The position numbers and the translations under genes were made by a program. The notes beneath the pieces were generated by a model. That model ran no database searches and had not been told where the DNA came from. It saw nothing but the letters and a program-made list of their open reading frames with translations. This document shows positions 24,671 to 34,243 of a stretch of DNA of 64,000 nt, in pieces. This DNA is from an uncultured Clostridia bacterium (lineage in GTDB: Bacteria; Bacillota; Clostridia; Christensenellales; CAG-917), in NCBI GenBank assembly GCA_949286725.1, contig CASECZ010000004.1, positions 87,159 to 151,158 of the forward strand, in the 5' to 3' direction. The first letter of the stretch is position 1. The number at the start of each line of letters is the position of its first letter.

Positions 24671-27268
24671 TCATTCGTCACGCAGACAGCTCACGGGCTC
24701 TTTCTTTGCGGCGATACGCGAGGGTATGAACCCTGCCAGTATCGACAGCACCACGCTTACGAGTATCATCATAACCGCGTGCCACCATTCGATGTGCAAC
24801 AGTCCCGCGACGGCGAGGTATTTTTCGAGCAACAGGTTGATGGGCATGAACAGTATCAGCGCAATCAACACGCCCAGTACGCCCGCCACGAGTCCCACCA
24901 TGCCGGACTCCGCGATGAACACGTTGCTGATGTCGAGTTTGCGCGCGCCCATACTGCGCAGAACGCCTATTTCCTTGCGACGTTCGAGCACCGAGGTGTA
25001 GATGATGATTGCAATCATTATCGACGACACGACCAGCGATATCGCGGCAAAGCCCACGAGCACGCCCGTCACCGTGTCGGTCAGGCTGTCGACATAGCCC
25101 ATTATCACGCCGAGGTTGTCGGTGTATTTGATTGCTTTGTCGTTCTCCGCATTGTACTGCGCGATAAACTGCTCTATCTTTTCCTTGTCGGCAAAGGAGT
25201 TGGCGTAGATGTTTATCGACATGGGGTTCTCCATGTCCGCAATGCCGAATTCTATCATCTTCTGGTCGTATTCGTCCTGCGTGAGCTCCTCGCCCGTGAC
25301 GATGTCGACAAGTCCCGCCGCCCGCTGTGCTTTCGCCGCGGGGCTGTTGTATGCGCGTTCGGACAGGTATTCGGTAAGCGCGTGCGTGTACGCGATGTTG
25401 CCGTTGATGGACGTCACTTTCGTGCCCTCTTTGGGTCGTATGACACCCACGACCGTGACGGGAATGCTGTTGGGCTCGTCCTCGGAATTCATACCTTCGA
25501 CAAAGCTGATTTTGCGTTGATTGTCACGATTGTCGATGATGTACCAGTTGCCGTTCTCGTCCAGCTGATAGTAGTCGGAGTTGGTCGTTATTCTGTATTC
25601 GATGCCGATAAGTTCGTCAGCGGTATAGGTTCGCGAGGCGAATTCGTCGCCGTGAATCAATGCGTCGAAAAGTTCGTCGGGCGAAGTAAGACCGAGCGCG
25701 AACAGCGTATAGTCGTCGAGCTGGTTCCTCTCGTCGACGACGATCAAGACCTCGTTATAAGAATTGGGCCATCTGGAATTCTCGCCCAACAACTCATACT
25801 GCGAATGCAGCAGTTCCTCGTTCTCGATCATCTCGTCCCACACGCTGAGCATTGCGCCGAACTGTTGGATTTTGTCCAGCATTCCGCTGAAAGCCGGCGG
25901 CAACGCGCTCTCGATGCCCTCGATGAACGGGTTGACCTTCATATAGGTCTCGTCACTGCCGATATAGTTGCAGAACACGTCGAACGTCGTGCCGTAGTCG
26001 TACTTGACGTAACCGATGTTCTCGTCGAAGTTTTCGATTATGTATTCCTTGAAGTTTTTGAGGTCGTTGGTGTCGTTTACGGCGTCGTTCAGATGCTTCA
26101 ACAGATTGCCTATGACGTTGTTGATGTACAGTTCGTCGCTCTCGGGCCAGTCGTCTCTTTGAGAGTTGTCCTGCATCAGTATGTTGATGACGGACTGCAA
26201 GTCCGTGTTGGTGCGGTTTATCTCGATTGGGTACTGCGACAACGCGTCCTCTTCCATGGAGTCTATGTACATTCCCGCACCGCTCGACAGCGCAAGCACC
26301 AGCACTATGCCTATGATGCCTATGCTGCCCGCGAAGGCGGTGAGCAGCGTCCTGCCCTTTTTGCTCAGCAAGTTGGTGAAACTCAAAGAAATCGCCGTGC
26401 CGTAAGACATCGCGCTCTTGCCGCGCGCTTTGCGTGCGGCGCGTATCTTGCGACGGATTCTGCGGCGTTCGGCGGCTTTGCCCGCACGCGTCGCGTTGCC
26501 GTCCGCGTCGGTCTCTGCCTCGGTGACGGGTTCTTCGACAAAGCCGAGCTCCTCCTCTTCGAGTTTTTCCGCCGCGTCGAACTCCTCCTGCGAATACGGC
26601 GCGCTGTCGCTTGTCACCATGCCGTCTTTCAGGTTGATGATACGTGTGCTGTACTCGTTTGCCAGGGTCTCGTTGTGCGTGACCATTATGACCAGTTTCT
26701 CCGCGGATATCTCTTTGAGCAGTTCCATGACCTGCACGCCCGATTCGCTGTCCAGCGCACCGGTGGGCTCGTCCGCGAGAATGATGTCGGGGTTGTTGAC
26801 CAACGCACGCGCGATGGCAACGCGTTGCATCTGGCCGCCGGAAAGCTGCGAAGGCTTTTTTCTGGCTTCGTCGGCAAGCCCCACTCTCGCCAGCGCGGCG
26901 GCGGCGCGGGCCTTGCGCTCGGCGGATTTCACGCCCGCGAGCGTCATCGACATCTCGACGTTGCGTTGCACCGACAGGTGCGGAATCAGATTGTAGGACT
27001 GAAACACAAACCCTATGCGGTGGTTGCGATATATATCCCAGTCGTGGTCGCCGTAGTTCTTGGTGCTGATGCCATCAACCACTATATCGCCGCTGGTATA
27101 TCTGTCCAGTCCTCCGATGATGTTCAACAATGTGGTTTTTCCGCATCCGGAAGGACCCAGCACGGCGACGAATTCGCACCTGCGGAATCTTACGTCCACG
27201 CCTTTGAGCACGTGAATCACATTGTCGTTGACAGCGTAATCTTTTACGATGTTCTTCAATTCAAGCAT
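24671..27268 (-). CDS. Fused ABC ATPase-permease (MacB-like exporter)
   Basis: 865 residues. The N-terminal ATPase (1-230) has Walker A GPSGCGKTT, Q-loop FQSYNLIPHLSVQRN, signature LSGGQMQR and Walker B ILADEPTGALDS. A charged linker (about 235-290) leads to a permease: one helix near 310-335, a roughly 400-residue extracytoplasmic domain, and three C-terminal helices including the FtsX-type block LVSVVLSILAGFIPS. This is the MacB arrangement, where one polypeptide dimerises to form the exporter. The start at 27268 is set by GAGGCGTATT and by homology (MLELKNIVKDY). No outer-membrane partner is expected in a monoderm. The substrate is unknown; peptides, lipids or antimicrobials are typical. 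Confidence 0.9.
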   Translation of the reverse strand: MLELKNIVKDYAVNDNVIHVLKGVDVRFRRCEFVAVLGPSGCGKTTLLNIIGGLDRYTSGDIVVDGISTKNYGDHDWDIYRNHRIGFVFQSYNLIPHLSVQRNVEMSMTLAGVKSAERKARAAAALARVGLADEARKKPSQLSGGQMQRVAIARALVNNPDIILADEPTGALDSESGVQVMELLKEISAEKLVIMVTHNETLANEYSTRIINLKDGMVTSDSAPYSQEEFDAAEKLEEEELGFVEEPVTEAETDADGNATRAGKAAERRRIRRKIRAARKARGKSAMSYGTAISLSFTNLLSKKGRTLLTAFAGSIGIIGIVLVLALSSGAGMYIDSMEEDALSQYPIEINRTNTDLQSVINILMQDNSQRDDWPESDELYINNVIGNLLKHLNDAVNDTNDLKNFKEYIIENFDENIGYVKYDYGTTFDVFCNYIGSDETYMKVNPFIEGIESALPPAFSGMLDKIQQFGAMLSVWDEMIENEELLHSQYELLGENSRWPNSYNEVLIVVDERNQLDDYTLFALGLTSPDELFDALIHGDEFASRTYTADELIGIEYRITTNSDYYQLDENGNWYIIDNRDNQRKISFVEGMNSEDEPNSIPVTVVGVIRPKEGTKVTSINGNIAYTHALTEYLSERAYNSPAAKAQRAAGLVDIVTGEELTQDEYDQKMIEFGIADMENPMSINIYANSFADKEKIEQFIAQYNAENDKAIKYTDNLGVIMGYVDSLTDTVTGVLVGFAAISLVVSSIMIAIIIYTSVLERRKEIGVLRSMGARKLDISNVFIAESGMVGLVAGVLGVLIALILFMPINLLLEKYLAVAGLLHIEWWHAVMMILVSVVLSILAGFIPSRIAAKKEPVSCLRDE

Positions 27269-27584
27269 AATACGCCTCACTTGCGGTTATACCGCTCAGC
27301 AAGAAATTTACATCTTCCAAAATTAAATATATATTAAAACAAAGTAAAATTTTTCGGTTTTTATGTGCGCGCTCTGCGCGAGTGCGCGCATTTGTTTCCG
27401 AAATTTTCCTATTCCGTTTCATACCCAAACGTTACCGCGCGACGCCCTTTCGGTCAAGCCACGTTCCGTTGCATAACGCAATGCAACGCACAGTTGCACC
27501 CGCGAGCGCGTCACAATCTCTCATAAATAAATATCACAAATATACGCGCGCTTGTGCGAAAGGACAAAACAACCTACCTTTCGT
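27269..27584. other. Intergenic region between the exporter gene and the arg operon end
   Basis: About 315 bases without a credible gene. It holds an AT-rich stretch just upstream of the exporter (27310-27360), a small palindrome GCGGTTATACCGC-like near 27287 and a GC-rich inverted repeat of TGTGCGCGC / GTGCGCGCA near 27364-27390. No clear consensus promoter is seen. Confidence 0.5.
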
Positions 27585-27616
27585 CAAAAAATGCGCGGGC
27601 TCTTGCCCGCGCTTTT
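27585..27616 (-). terminator. Terminator of the arginine operon
   Basis: Perfect stem GCGCGGGC / GCCCGCGC with a 4-nt loop, followed on the minus strand by a T run; 23 nt past the argF stop. Confidence 0.85.
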
Positions 27617-27638
27617 CGCTTTGTCGTTGCCCCACGCG

Positions 27639-28544
27639 TCAGTCGCGCAGGCATTTCACCAACACGGCTTTTTGAGCGTGCAACCTGTTCTCCGCCTCGT
27701 CGAATATCTCTTTGGAGTGTTCCTCGAACACCTTGGAGGTGATTTCTTCCTCGCGGTGCGCAGGCAGACAATGCAACACCATTGCGTCGCTTTTTGCCAC
27801 ATTCATGACTTTATCGTTGATTTGATAATTCTTAAACACCTTTTTGCGCTGTTCGGCTTCCTGTTCCTGTCCCATCGACGCCCACACGTCGGTGTACAGC
27901 ACGTCGGCGTCCGCCGCGCATTTAAGAACATCCTCGTCGCAGGTGAACTTGCCGTTTGCCGCCGCCCATTTCATAATCTCGGCGTCGGGCTCGTACCCTT
28001 TGGGGCAGGCGACCGCCACTTCCATTCCGAGTTTGATGCCGCCCACGATGAGGGAGTTCGTCATGTTGTTGCCGTCGCCGACGTAACAGAGTTTCCTGCC
28101 CTTGAAGGTGCCCTTGTATTCCCTTATCGTCATAAGGTCGGCAAGCACCTGACAGGGGTGGCAGTAGTCGGTCAGCCCGTTGATGATGGGTATGGTGCCG
28201 AACTTCGCAAGCGCTTCCACTTCCGCCTGGTCGAAGGTGCGTATCATTATGCCGTCGAGATAGCGCGAGAGCACGCGCGCCGTGTCCTGCACCACTTCTC
28301 CCCTGCCTATCTGCAAATCGCGCGAACTGAGAAAGAGCGAGTTGCCGCCGAGGTCGTACATGGCGACTTCGAACGACACACGCGTTCTCGTCGACGACTT
28401 GGCGAATATGAGCCCCAGCGACTTGCCTTCGAGCAGTTTGTGGGGAATGCCGTTTTTCTTTTCGAATTTGAGCTGGTCGGCAGTGTTGAGAATTTCGATT
28501 ATCTCACGCTCCGACAAATCCATGAGTTTGAGAAGATTTTTCAT
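27639..28544 (-). CDS. argF: Ornithine carbamoyltransferase
   Basis: 301 residues. The carbamoyl-phosphate motif STRTR is at 51-55, with the ornithine-binding HCLP in VLHCLPAHR and the HPCQVLADLMT block. It makes citrulline from ornithine and carbamoyl phosphate. The ATG at 28544 overlaps the argD stop in ATGA; a longer in-frame extension overlaps argD and is not real. It is the last gene of the arginine operon. A catabolic role (arcB) is unlikely, given the biosynthetic neighbours. Confidence 0.95.
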   Translation of the reverse strand: MKNLLKLMDLSEREIIEILNTADQLKFEKKNGIPHKLLEGKSLGLIFAKSSTRTRVSFEVAMYDLGGNSLFLSSRDLQIGRGEVVQDTARVLSRYLDGIMIRTFDQAEVEALAKFGTIPIINGLTDYCHPCQVLADLMTIREYKGTFKGRKLCYVGDGNNMTNSLIVGGIKLGMEVAVACPKGYEPDAEIMKWAAANGKFTCDEDVLKCAADADVLYTDVWASMGQEQEAEQRKKVFKNYQINDKVMNVAKSDAMVLHCLPAHREEEITSKVFEEHSKEIFDEAENRLHAQKAVLVKCLRD

Positions 28545-29704
28545 TTTGCGCACACCTTCAATATGATTTCGACTGCCTTTTCGAGTTCCTTCCAGCCGAT
28601 GTTGAGAGGAGGCAGAAGTCTGATTTTGTCCTTGGCTTTGAGCACGAGCACGCCTTCGTCGCGCAGGTCGGCGAGCACGGCGTCCGCGCCGCGCGTCACC
28701 GAAACGCCGAGCATAAGTCCCATGCCCGTTACGGCGGTTATGCCTTTCGCGCCCGTCAGCATCTTGACGACGTAGTCGGATTTTGCTGCGACTTCGTCCA
28801 TGAACTCGTCGGTCAGCCTGTCCACAATGCTGACCGCGCCCGCCGCCGCGACGGGGTTGCCCCCGAAAGTCGAACCGTGAGTGCCCGCGGTGAGCACGTC
28901 CTGCGTGCGTTCGTTGAACAGCGTGGCGCCTATCGGCAGTCCGCCGCCCAGCCCCTTCGCCGTGGTCACGATGTCGGGTTTGACGCCGTAGTTCATGTAT
29001 GCGAAATATTTGCCGCTTCGTCCGTTTCCGCACTGCACTTCGTCGGCAATCAGCAACAAGTCGTGTTTCTTTGCGATTTCGTCAAGCGCGTTGACGAATT
29101 CGCCGCCCAGTGCGACGACGCCGCCCTCGCCCTGCACCGCCTCGAACATTATCGCGGCGCACTTGTTTTCGGCAACCAGTTTTTCCACCGCCGCCGCGTC
29201 GCCCGCGGGAGCGTACAGGAACCCGGGCGTCAAAGGAAGGAAATCCTTGTGGAAAGCGTCCTGTCCCGTCGCCGCGAGGGTGGCAAGCGTTCTGCCGTGG
29301 AAGGAGTTGACGAGCGTGACTATGTTGAAATACTCCGCGCCCTTGTTTTCGCACGCCCACTTGCGGGCGGCTTTTATCGCGCACTCGTTGGCTTCCGCGC
29401 CCGAGTTGGTGAAGAACACCTTTTTGAGCCCCGTCTTTTTGCAGAGCTTTTCGGCAAGTTCCGCACAGGGCACGGTGTAAAAAAGGTTGGAGGCGTGCTG
29501 CAAGGTGCTCAGTTGCGCCTTGACGGCCTTCTCCCATTCCTCGTCGGCGGCGCCGAAAATATTGACGCCTATGCCGCTGCCCATATCGATGTATTCCTTG
29601 CCGTCCTCGTCAACGAGGATACTGCCCTTGCCGCTCACCAGCACGACGGGAAAACGCGCGTAGGTGTGAACGATGTATTCGGCGTCCTTCTCTTTCGTCG
29701 TCAT
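28541..29704 (-). CDS. argD: Acetylornithine aminotransferase
   Basis: 387 residues, class III PLP-dependent aminotransferase. The PLP lysine lies in TTAKGLGGGLPIG, the cofactor-binding region is NSGAEANECAIKAARKW, and LLIADEVQCGNGRSGK precedes it. It converts N-acetylglutamate semialdehyde to N-acetylornithine. It overlaps argB by 4 nt upstream and argF by 4 nt downstream. Members can also act in lysine synthesis (DapC activity). Confidence 0.95.
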   Translation of the reverse strand: MTTKEKDAEYIVHTYARFPVVLVSGKGSILVDEDGKEYIDMGSGIGVNIFGAADEEWEKAVKAQLSTLQHASNLFYTVPCAELAEKLCKKTGLKKVFFTNSGAEANECAIKAARKWACENKGAEYFNIVTLVNSFHGRTLATLAATGQDAFHKDFLPLTPGFLYAPAGDAAAVEKLVAENKCAAIMFEAVQGEGGVVALGGEFVNALDEIAKKHDLLLIADEVQCGNGRSGKYFAYMNYGVKPDIVTTAKGLGGGLPIGATLFNERTQDVLTAGTHGSTFGGNPVAAAGAVSIVDRLTDEFMDEVAAKSDYVVKMLTGAKGITAVTGMGLMLGVSVTRGADAVLADLRDEGVLVLKAKDKIRLLPPLNIGWKELEKAVEIILKVCAK

Positions 29705-30567
29705 AAACTCTCTCCCGATACGAACATGGTGCCGATGCCTTCGTCGGTCAGGGTCTCGATGAGAATGGAGTGAGGCACCCTGCCGTCGATGATGAACACT
29801 TTTTTCACGCCGCGGCGAATGGCTTCGATGCAGCAGTTGACTTTGGGTATCATTCCGCCCGTCAGCTGACCCTGGTTGACCAAGCGTTGCGCCTCGCTGA
29901 CGAAGATTTTGCTTATCAGCGTGCTTTCGTCGGCGGGGTCTTCCAGCAAGCCCACCGTGTCGGTCATGTTGATGAGGCTTTCGGCTTTGAGCATACCCGC
30001 GATACGTGCCGCCGCGGTGTCGGCGTTGATGTTGTACACGTTGCCGTCCTTGTCGCAGCCCACGGTGGAAATGACGGGTATATACCCCTTTTCGAGCAGG
30101 TCCAGAACGGGACGCACATCGACGGACGTTATCTCGCCCACGTAACCGAGTTTGGGGTCGAGCTGTTTTGCCGTGATGAGATTGCCGTCGGCACCGCTTA
30201 TGCCCATGGCTTTGCCGCCGAGGCTCTGCAAGAGATTGACAAGGCTTTTGCTTATCTTGCCCGCCAGCACCATCTGAACGATGTCCGCGGTTTCCTTGTC
30301 CGTCACGCGCAAGCCGTCCACGAACTGCGTTTTCTTGCCGATTTTGTTGAGCATATCGGTAATTTCGGGGCCGCCGCCGTGGACGAGCACGACTTTTATG
30401 CCGATGAGCGACAGCAACACGAGGTCGCCCATAACGGCCTTTTTGAGTTCCTCGTCGATCATGGCGTTGCCGCCGTATTTGACGATGACGATTTTGTCGT
30501 AATATTTCTGAATGTAAGGCAGAGCCTCGATGAGAACTTCTGCGCGGTCTTTGTTGGAAATCTGCAT
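29701..30567 (-). CDS. argB: Acetylglutamate kinase
   Basis: 288 residues, amino-acid-kinase fold. KYGGNAM near the N terminus binds phosphate, VLVHGGGPEI follows, and NINADTAAARIAG is the nucleotide and substrate region. It phosphorylates N-acetylglutamate. The N-terminal helix (ADVLIEALPYIQKYYDK-like) suggests the arginine-inhibitable hexameric type. GGAGG precedes the ATG; it lies 16 nt after argJ. Confidence 0.95.
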   Translation of the reverse strand: MQISNKDRAEVLIEALPYIQKYYDKIVIVKYGGNAMIDEELKKAVMGDLVLLSLIGIKVVLVHGGGPEITDMLNKIGKKTQFVDGLRVTDKETADIVQMVLAGKISKSLVNLLQSLGGKAMGISGADGNLITAKQLDPKLGYVGEITSVDVRPVLDLLEKGYIPVISTVGCDKDGNVYNINADTAAARIAGMLKAESLINMTDTVGLLEDPADESTLISKIFVSEAQRLVNQGQLTGGMIPKVNCCIEAIRRGVKKVFIIDGRVPHSILIETLTDEGIGTMFVSGESL

Positions 30568-30583
30568 AAATTCCTCCTTGGGA

Positions 30584-31819
30584 TCAGGTGCGGTAATCGC
30601 CGTTTATTCTGACGTAGTCGTAAGTCAGGTCGCAACCCCACGCAGTCGCGCATGCGTCGCCGTCGTTGAGATTCACGACCACCGTAATTTCCTTTTCGGA
30701 AAGCACTTTCTTTGCAAGCTCCTCCGAGAAATCCACGCCCGCGCCGTCGACACACACCTCGACGCTGCCCGCCGCAGACACGAAAGACACGCCGATTTTG
30801 TCGACGTCGATGTCCGCGCCGCTGTAACCGAGCGCGCAGAGCACGCGCCCCCAGTTGGCGTCCGCGCCGAACATAGCCGCCTTGAAAAGCGAGGAGCATA
30901 TCACGGACTTCGCCGCCGTGCGTGCCGCGGAAAGCGTCTTCGCGCCGGTCACAACACATTCCAGAAGTTTGGTCGCGCCCTCGCCGTCGCCCGCTATCAT
31001 TCTGCACAATGCGACGTTTACCGTGTTTAGTGCGCACATAAAAGTGGCAAAATCGTCATCTTCGGCGATTATTTCCTTGTTGCCCGCTTCGCCGTTGGCA
31101 AGCACAAGCACCATATCGTTGGTGGAGGTGTCGCCGTCAATGCTCAGCATATTGAACGTGCTGTCCACGTCGCCTTTGAGTGCCGCGGAAAGCATTTCCC
31201 GCGATATCGCGACGTCGGTCGTCAGGAACACGAGCATGGTCGCCATGTCGGGGTGAATCATTCCGGAGCCTTTTGCCATGCCGCCCACCGTGCACTCCTT
31301 ACCGCCCAGTGTGAACCTGACCGCAATCTGCTTGTCGACGGTGTCCGTCGTCATTATCGCCTGCGCCGCCGCAAGCCCGTTGTCGCCGAGCCCTGCCGCA
31401 AGTGCGGGTATGCCGTTTGCTATGGGGGTTATGTCGAGGGGCTGTCCGATTACGCCCGTGCTCGCCACCGCCACGTTCTCAGGTTTGACGCCCAGCGCGT
31501 CGGCGACCAGCTCGCAGGTGCGTTCGGCGACCTGCTCGCCGCCCGCGTTGCAGGTGTTGGCGTTGCCGCTGTTGCAGATTATCGCGTTGATTTTGCCCGC
31601 GGCAATGTGCCTTTTCGTCACGGCGATGGGTGCGCCTTTCACGAGGTTGCGCGTGTAGACAGCCGCCGCCGTTGCGGGCGTCGCGGTGTAAACCATAGCA
31701 AGGTCTTTCTTGCTCTTGTTCTTCCTTATCCCGCAGTAAACGCCGTTTGCGACAAATCCTTTTGCCGCGCACACGCCGCCGCTTACGAGCTTCATTTCCG
31801 TTTTGCAGTCGGTTTTCAT
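30584..31819 (-). CDS. argJ: Bifunctional ornithine acetyltransferase / N-acetylglutamate synthase
   Basis: 411 residues. The autocleavage site is seen as KGSGMIHPDMATML, with nucleophile Thr194 after Ala193; the precursor splits there into alpha and beta chains. It recycles acetyl from acetylornithine to glutamate, making the pathway cyclic, so no argA or argE is needed. The C terminus ends NDGDACATAWGCDLTYDYVRINGDYRT, as in the family. I use the ATG at 31819, which overlaps the argC stop by one base (TAATG). Confidence 0.95.
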   Translation of the reverse strand: MKTDCKTEMKLVSGGVCAAKGFVANGVYCGIRKNKSKKDLAMVYTATPATAAAVYTRNLVKGAPIAVTKRHIAAGKINAIICNSGNANTCNAGGEQVAERTCELVADALGVKPENVAVASTGVIGQPLDITPIANGIPALAAGLGDNGLAAAQAIMTTDTVDKQIAVRFTLGGKECTVGGMAKGSGMIHPDMATMLVFLTTDVAISREMLSAALKGDVDSTFNMLSIDGDTSTNDMVLVLANGEAGNKEIIAEDDDFATFMCALNTVNVALCRMIAGDGEGATKLLECVVTGAKTLSAARTAAKSVICSSLFKAAMFGADANWGRVLCALGYSGADIDVDKIGVSFVSAAGSVEVCVDGAGVDFSEELAKKVLSEKEITVVVNLNDGDACATAWGCDLTYDYVRINGDYRT

Positions 31820-32760
31820 TATGCTTTCCTTTTGAGTTCCAGTCCGTAGGTTGCGGGCAGTCCGAGTGCGAGGTTCATACATTCCACCGCCGCGCCCGAT
31901 GCGCCCTTGCCGAGATTGTCGTAACGCGCAGTCAGCAATATCCTTTCGTCGTTGCCGTGCACGGAGATTTCCATTGCGTCGGTGTCAGACCACGCGCCCG
32001 CCGAGAGGAACCCGTCCTCGTCGCAGTTCTCGCGGTAAAACACCACTTCGCCGTCGTAGAGTTTGCGGTAGACGTCTTTCACGTCCTCCGCGCCGCAACC
32101 CTCTGCGAGGTCCTGCACGAACAGAGGCACGGTGACCTCCATACCGCTGTAAAAGTCGCACACCACGGGGCAGAACGCGGGAGCCGTCGTCACGCCCGAT
32201 ATCTTCACCATTTCGGGAAGGTGCTTGTGCGCCTGTCCCAACCCGTACTGCCTTGGCGCGCGCAACGCGCCGTCCGAGGTGCGGTACTGCTCTATCATTG
32301 ACTTTCCGCCGCCGCTGTAACCCGTGAGCGAATGGCACACCAACCGCGTATCGGCGGGCAGAACGCCCGCTTTGACCAGCGGAGCAACCAACGCCACGAA
32401 CCCCGAAGCGTGACAGCCCGGCACCGCAATTCTTCGACTTGCGGCGACAGCCGCCGCGTTTTCCTTGCCGAGTTCCGGAAAACCGTACGTCCACCCTTCC
32501 GCCGTGCGGTGCGCCGTGGACGCATCGATTATGACCGTGTCGGCGTCGCCCGCAAGCGCGACCGCTTCGCGCGCCGCAGCGTCGGGCAGACACAAAAACG
32601 CGACGTCCGCATCCTTTATGGCTTGTGCGCGGCTTTCGGGGTCCTTGCGCAATTCGTCGGGCAAAGACAGAATGTCCGCGTCGGCACGCGCCGACAGCCT
32701 CTCGTATATGCGCAAGCCCGTTGTGCCCGCTTTTCCGTCGATGAAAATCTTCTTTTTCAT
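31819..32760 (-). CDS. argC: N-acetyl-gamma-glutamyl-phosphate reductase, short type
   Basis: 313 residues, matching the shorter type-2 ArgC rather than the ~345-residue type. FIDGKAGTTGLRIYERL is the start of the NADP-binding fold, and the catalytic cysteine lies in VPGCHASGF, followed by LTGYSGGGKSM. It reduces acetylglutamyl phosphate to the semialdehyde. It overlaps argH by 4 nt upstream (ATGA) and argJ by 1 nt downstream. Confidence 0.95.
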   Translation of the reverse strand: MKKKIFIDGKAGTTGLRIYERLSARADADILSLPDELRKDPESRAQAIKDADVAFLCLPDAAAREAVALAGDADTVIIDASTAHRTAEGWTYGFPELGKENAAAVAASRRIAVPGCHASGFVALVAPLVKAGVLPADTRLVCHSLTGYSGGGKSMIEQYRTSDGALRAPRQYGLGQAHKHLPEMVKISGVTTAPAFCPVVCDFYSGMEVTVPLFVQDLAEGCGAEDVKDVYRKLYDGEVVFYRENCDEDGFLSAGAWSDTDAMEISVHGNDERILLTARYDNLGKGASGAAVECMNLALGLPATYGLELKRKA

Positions 32761-34130
32761 TTGATGAATTCCTCGACGAACTTAATCTGTTTTTCCACGG
32801 ACTTTATGCCCGTGCCGCCCGCCGACGTGCGTTTCTGAACGCAGGCGGCAAGCGAAATTTCGCCGTAAACGTCCTCATCGAAAAGAGGGTCGAAACTCCT
32901 GAATTCGTCGAGCGACAGTTCTTCGAGTACCTTGTCGTTGGCTATGCAATACGCCACGATTTTGCCCGACACTTTGTACGCGCTCCTGAAAGGTTCTCCC
33001 TTTCCGACAAGGTAGTCGGCAAGGTCGGTTGCGTTGATGAACCCTTTGCTCGCCGCACGGTACATATTGTCCTTGTTGGCTTTCATCGTGGCAACCATAG
33101 GCGCAAACACGCCGAGGCACTTTGCGACGGTTTCGAATGCGTCGAACACGCACTCCTTGTCCTCCTGCATATCCTTGTTGTACGCAAGGGGCAGACCTTT
33201 AAGCACGGTGAGCATAGCGATAAGATCGCCGTAAACCCTGCCCGTCTTGCCACGCACGAGTTCCGCCATATCGGAGTTTTTCTTCTGGGGCATAATACTG
33301 GACCCCGTGGTGTACGCGTCGTCCAGTTCCACAAACCCGAACTCCCACGACGACCAGAGTATGATTTCTTCGGCAAACCGCGAAAGATGCGTCATCACGA
33401 GAGACAGAGCGGAAAGCAGTTCCACGCAGAAATCCCTGTCGGACACGCCGTCTATGCTGTTGAGAGTATAACCGTCGAAACCGAGAAGTTTTGCGGTGTA
33501 CATTCTGTCCGTGTCGTACGTGGTCCCCGCAAGAGCGCAGCTTCCGAGAGGGCTGACGTTCATGCGGCGCACGGCGTCGTTTATCCTGCCCGCGTCGCGG
33601 ATGAACATCATGGCATAGGCAAGAAGGTGATGTGCGAAAAGTATGGGTTGCGCCCTTTGCAGATGGGTATACCCCGGCACGATGTACGTCTTGGTCTTGT
33701 TTGCCTGCTCGACGATTGCGGCAAGCAGTTTCCTGATGAGTGCAACAATGTTTTCGCTCTCGTCGCGCAGATACAACCTGAGGTCGGTCGCAACCTGATC
33801 GTTTCGGCTGCGCGCGGTGTGCAGTTTCTTTCCGACGTCGCCGACGCGCTCGGTGAGCACGGCTTCGACAAACATATGGATGTCTTCGGCGGTGGGATCG
33901 AAAGCAAGTTTGCCCGCCTCGATGTCAGAGAGTATACCCTGCAAACCTTCCACGAGCACGGCACATTCGTCGGCGGTCAGTATGCCGCACCCCGCGAGCA
34001 TTTTCGCGTGGGCGACGGACCCTTCGATGTCCTGCTTGTAGAGTTTGCAGTCGAACCCTATCGAACTGTTGAAATCGTCGGCGAGCTTATCCGTTGCGAC
34101 TTCGCTTCTGCCCTTCCACATCTTTTCCAT
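32757..34130 (-). CDS. argH: Argininosuccinate lyase
   Basis: 457 residues of the fumarase/aspartase superfamily. TARSRNDQVATDLRL and the signature SSIMPQKKNSD are present, and the start MWKGRSEVATDKLADDFNSS is typical. It splits argininosuccinate into arginine and fumarate. The start at 34130 is set by GAGGAGAAGTT. It follows argG after a 113-nt gap that contains a hairpin, the largest gap in the operon. Confidence 0.96.
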   Translation of the reverse strand: MEKMWKGRSEVATDKLADDFNSSIGFDCKLYKQDIEGSVAHAKMLAGCGILTADECAVLVEGLQGILSDIEAGKLAFDPTAEDIHMFVEAVLTERVGDVGKKLHTARSRNDQVATDLRLYLRDESENIVALIRKLLAAIVEQANKTKTYIVPGYTHLQRAQPILFAHHLLAYAMMFIRDAGRINDAVRRMNVSPLGSCALAGTTYDTDRMYTAKLLGFDGYTLNSIDGVSDRDFCVELLSALSLVMTHLSRFAEEIILWSSWEFGFVELDDAYTTGSSIMPQKKNSDMAELVRGKTGRVYGDLIAMLTVLKGLPLAYNKDMQEDKECVFDAFETVAKCLGVFAPMVATMKANKDNMYRAASKGFINATDLADYLVGKGEPFRSAYKVSGKIVAYCIANDKVLEELSLDEFRSFDPLFDEDVYGEISLAACVQKRTSAGGTGIKSVEKQIKFVEEFIK

Positions 34131-34212
34131 AACTTCTCCTCGCACAACGCGCGGTTTATATCTACATTAAGAAAGATAAACCATTTGTTGCGACGGTTGC
34201 TTTCAATGAGTA

Positions 34213-34234
34213 CGCCGAGCACGACGGCTCGGCG
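34213..34234 (-). other. GC-rich hairpin between argG and argH
   Basis: CGCCGAGC / GCTCGGCG stem with a 6-nt loop, 9 nt past the argG stop. No T tract follows, so it is more likely an mRNA-processing or partial-termination element than a full terminator. Confidence 0.5.
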
Positions 34235-34243
34235 CAACGGTTG

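Noticed and set aside
24641..27337. 898-codon plus-strand frame
   Set aside because: Antisense shadow of the fused ABC ATPase-permease, whose motifs are intact.
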